Shown here piece by piece: positions 42,781-44,370 of a stretch of DNA of 44,370 nt. Each line of letters opens with the position of its first letter. Positions within the stretch are counted from its first letter, which is position 1. The notes under the pieces were generated by a model, which ran no database searches, was not told the DNA's origin, and saw nothing but the letters and a program-made list of their open reading frames with translations. A program made the translations under genes and the position numbers. The DNA lies in the NCBI GenBank assembly GCA_026394475.1, contig JAPKYD010000080.1:1-44370 (forward strand). The letters are read 5' to 3'. This DNA is from Methanothrix sp. (GTDB taxonomy: Archaea; Halobacteriota; Methanosarcinia; Methanotrichales; Methanotrichaceae).

Positions 42781-43860
42781 CACTGGAACATCCACGGTGA
42801 GCCCAAGCGGCAACAACCAGATCGGAGACGCAGCCGATATCAGCGCAGGCCAGTCCGTCAGCCAGACCATCAGCCCGGCAGGCTCCAGCAACTTCTACAG
42901 GTTCCAAGCGGGCAGCTCGGGAATTGTGAAGCTGAAGCTGGAGAATGTGCCCAAAGATATGAGGCCATACCTATGCCTGTACGATAAGAACCTGGCCCCA
43001 ATCTCCGAAAAATCGGCTTCGAACGCCGGAGATGTGCTGAACCTGGAGAAGGATGTTCAGGGGCCAGGCTGGTTCTACATCGAGGCCAGGGACATTGATG
43101 GAAAAGCCCACAGCGAGCCCTACACTTTGGATGTCGCCTTTGAGCCTGCACCAGATCAGTATGAGCCTAACCCTAACTACTTCCGGGCCACCGATGTAAA
43201 ATCCGGTGAGGATATCAATGCCTATATCTGCCCAGGCAGTGACGATGACTTCTACAAGATCTTTGTGGATACATCAGGAATCCTCAAGCTGAAGCTGGAC
43301 GGCGTTCCGGCAGATATGAGATCCTATCTGCAGCTGTATGATAAGGGCTTCGGCAATTCGATAGCCTCCAGTTCCGCCTCCAGCCCTGGAGATAAGGTGG
43401 GACTGGAGAAGGATATCCAGGGTCCAGGCTGGTTCTACATCAGGGTTCAAGATGCTGATGGAAAGGCCCACAGCGAGCCTTACACTTTGAATGTTGCCTT
43501 CGAGCCTGCGCCAGATCAGTATGAGCCCAACCCCAACTACTTCCGTGCGACACAGATAGCGCAAGGCCAATCCATTACAGCATACATCTGCCCTTCAGGG
43601 GATGAAGACTTCTACAAGTTCTACATGGGCTCTTCAGGAATAGTGAAGGTGACGCTGGACAGCGTTCCGGCAGATATGAGATCCTGGCTACAGCTGTATG
43701 ATAAGGGCTTCGGCAATTCGATAGCCTCCAGTACCGCCTCCAGCCCAGGAGATAAGGTGAGACTGGAGAAGGATGTCCAGGGTCCGGGCTGGTTCTACAT
43801 CAGGGTTCAAGATGCTGATGGCAAGGCCCACAGCGAGCCCTACACACTGACTGTTGCCCT
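42781..43860 (+). repeat. Three tandem 360-bp coding repeats
   Basis: The DNA repeats with a period of exactly 360 bp. CCAGATCAGTATGAGCC occurs at 43151 and 43511, and GTTCCGGCAGATATGAGATCC near 43304 and 43664. Units 2 (43141-43500) and 3 (43501-43860) are close to identical over their second half; unit 1 is more diverged. Such repeats can expand, contract or be collapsed by an assembler. Confidence 0.85.
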
Positions 43861-43864
43861 GTGA
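42797..43864 (+). CDS. C-terminal PPC-repeat half of the TAG-split surface-protein gene
   Basis: Three about 120-residue PPC-like repeats, the last two nearly identical (LQLYDKGFGNSIASS and VQDADGKAHSEPYTL in both). The only candidate start is a GTG at 42797 without a ribosome-binding site. The frame is open back to the TAG at 42641 and the 51 codons between read as a Gly/Ala/Pro/Thr linker with three N-glycosylation sequons (NGT, NAT, NAT). It lacks a signal peptide of its own, so a separately made protein would stay in the cytoplasm. This supports a single split or recoded gene with 41417-42643. Confidence 0.6.
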   Translation: MSPSGNNQIGDAADISAGQSVSQTISPAGSSNFYRFQAGSSGIVKLKLENVPKDMRPYLCLYDKNLAPISEKSASNAGDVLNLEKDVQGPGWFYIEARDIDGKAHSEPYTLDVAFEPAPDQYEPNPNYFRATDVKSGEDINAYICPGSDDDFYKIFVDTSGILKLKLDGVPADMRSYLQLYDKGFGNSIASSSASSPGDKVGLEKDIQGPGWFYIRVQDADGKAHSEPYTLNVAFEPAPDQYEPNPNYFRATQIAQGQSITAYICPSGDEDFYKFYMGSSGIVKVTLDSVPADMRSWLQLYDKGFGNSIASSTASSPGDKVRLEKDVQGPGWFYIRVQDADGKAHSEPYTLTVAL

Positions 43865-43893
43865 CAGGAGGAATGAGGTCCAAACAAGGGGCT

Positions 43894-43912
43894 GGGGCTT
43901 GGCCCGAGCCCC
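43894..43912. terminator. GC-rich hairpin after PPC-repeat gene
   Basis: GGGGCT (43894-43899) and AGCCCC (43907-43912) with a 7-base loop, 30 bp after the stop. It lies between converging coding signals, so it may serve both strands. Confidence 0.45.
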
Positions 43913-43915
43913 GAT

Positions 43916-44041
43916 CTACTGCTTGGCCTGGCTCTGGGAGAGATCCTCCTCTACAGCCTCAATGGTCAGAGGTACTGGCTCTATCTGGGGAAGCTGGGTT
44001 TGGGCTGTTCTGGGATTAGCCTGGGAGCTGGAGAACGATCA
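43916..44041 (-). pseudogene. 3' remnant of an unknown gene
   Basis: The minus strand carries a start-less frame that reads TAQTQLPQIEPVPLTIEAVE and ends EDLSQSQAKQ at a TAG (43916). The composition (proline, glutamine and acidic residues) is that of a protein tail. The upstream part is gone; an IS200/IS605-type end begins about 190 bp away. The family cannot be named from this piece. Confidence 0.35.
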
Positions 44042-44230
44042 GTAGAGCTATTTGCACCTCTAACTTTTGGTGTTATTTTCCGTCGTTTCATTGACCAAGG
44101 CATTTGCTTTTCTGGAGACCTCAACTCTCATAGCCTACTGCTTAGTTGGAGATATGTGTCATCTAAGTCCAATAGCGTTCTGAGATTGGGCTTTGCTATC
44201 ATGTCCCGATGATTGGATCCAGCTATTCTA

Positions 44231-44370
44231 GTCAACTACCACGGCCTAAAGTCCGTGGCTTGCGACTACGCAAAAAATCGTGTCGCGTTTGGCCGGTTGA
44301 CCTTAGAGTGGCGAACTCACGGGGTTTCATAGGTTTCCCTCAACCCGTTTCGGCCTGTCTCAAGGTGAGA
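44231..44370 (-). mobile_element. Probable right end of an IS200/IS605-type (tnpB) element
   Basis: GTCAACTACCACGG-CCTAAAGT-CCGTGGCTTG (44231-44262) contains the hairpin CCACGG/CCGTGG. On the minus strand it reads as the kind of CCACGG-ACTTTAGG-CCGTGG sequence with a TAGTTGAC end that I associate with the right end of tnpB elements, where the omegaRNA scaffold lies. On the same strand a short frame ending at TGA near 44318 could be the end of a transposon gene outside the window. No transposase domain is visible, so the assignment rests on the end sequence only. Confidence 0.5.

Noticed and set aside
43854-44212. Plus-strand small frames after the PPC-repeat gene
   Set aside because: The minus strand carries a better protein-like tail here and no ribosome-binding site or promoter supports the plus-strand frames.
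1-44370. CRISPR array or cas genes
   Set aside because: No series of short direct repeats with regular unique spacers was seen; the only regular repeats are 360-bp coding units.

Overview
The window looks like a chromosomal segment of a methanogenic euryarchaeon of the Methanosarcinales/Methanotrichales type; a Methanothrix (Methanosaeta)-like organism is my best guess. The support is gene content: a formylmethanofuran dehydrogenase operon (fwdF-A-C-D-B order), a CetZ/FtsZ-like GTPase, archaeal TFE, two 5'-deoxyadenosine deaminase-type amidohydrolases, a Thg1-like protein, an archaeal ADHS-type aldolase, DUF373 and DUF2551 proteins, bacterial-type MutS/MutL, and many exported beta-rich surface proteins. 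TATA-like boxes often lie 20-30 nt before start codons, and the tRNA-Ser carries an archaeal-type intron. The genus is inference.

Layout. 1-361: IS200/IS605-like hairpins. 362-5539: DUF373 protein, stand-alone FwdC-like protein, CetZ, CARDB-type membrane protein, nadC. 5580-9155: nadX (divergent from nadC), NosD-like protein, purH. 9261-10493: a tight plus-strand operon (DUF167, Toprim, THEP1 NTPase). 10549-13279: TPR protein and a run of small regulators including tfe. 13424-19190 (minus): a decayed gene, broken mutS, mutL and an AIR-synthase-like gene. 19286-21189: small unknown gene, exported TPR protein, a chimeric remnant, tRNA-Ser(UGA). 21308-25324: tandem dadD paralogues, a membrane protein, a broken aldolase gene. 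25462-28259: inactive-looking rhodanese protein and a frameshifted NCS2 permease with a fused ATPase-like domain. 28339-33684: fwdFACDB. 33766-36447: small ORF, Thg1-like, PRC-barrel, iron-sulfur flavoprotein, argB. 36539-39593: ABC remnant, DrrAB-type exporter and its TetR regulator with a palindromic operator. 40127-43864: exported PPC-like repeat proteins, one split by an in-frame TAG. 43894-44370: terminator, gene remnant and an IS200/IS605-type end.

Working together: fwdFACDB encodes the first enzyme of CO2 reduction to methane. NadX and NadC serve NAD synthesis, and PurH and ArgB serve purine and arginine synthesis. DadD-type enzymes recycle 5'-deoxyadenosine and related nucleosides from radical-SAM chemistry. 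The surface proteins (CARDB, NosD-like, PPC-like repeats, TPR) suggest a complex envelope.

The most striking property is the number of interrupted genes. mutS has lost about 65 codons and its frame. The aldolase has lost about 100 codons including its Schiff-base lysine. The NCS2 permease and the gene before mutS are frameshifted at short T runs. MFS and ABC fragments remain, and a large surface-protein gene is cut by a TAG codon followed by an open, glycosylation-rich linker. I cannot tell true decay from assembly or sequencing error using this sequence alone.
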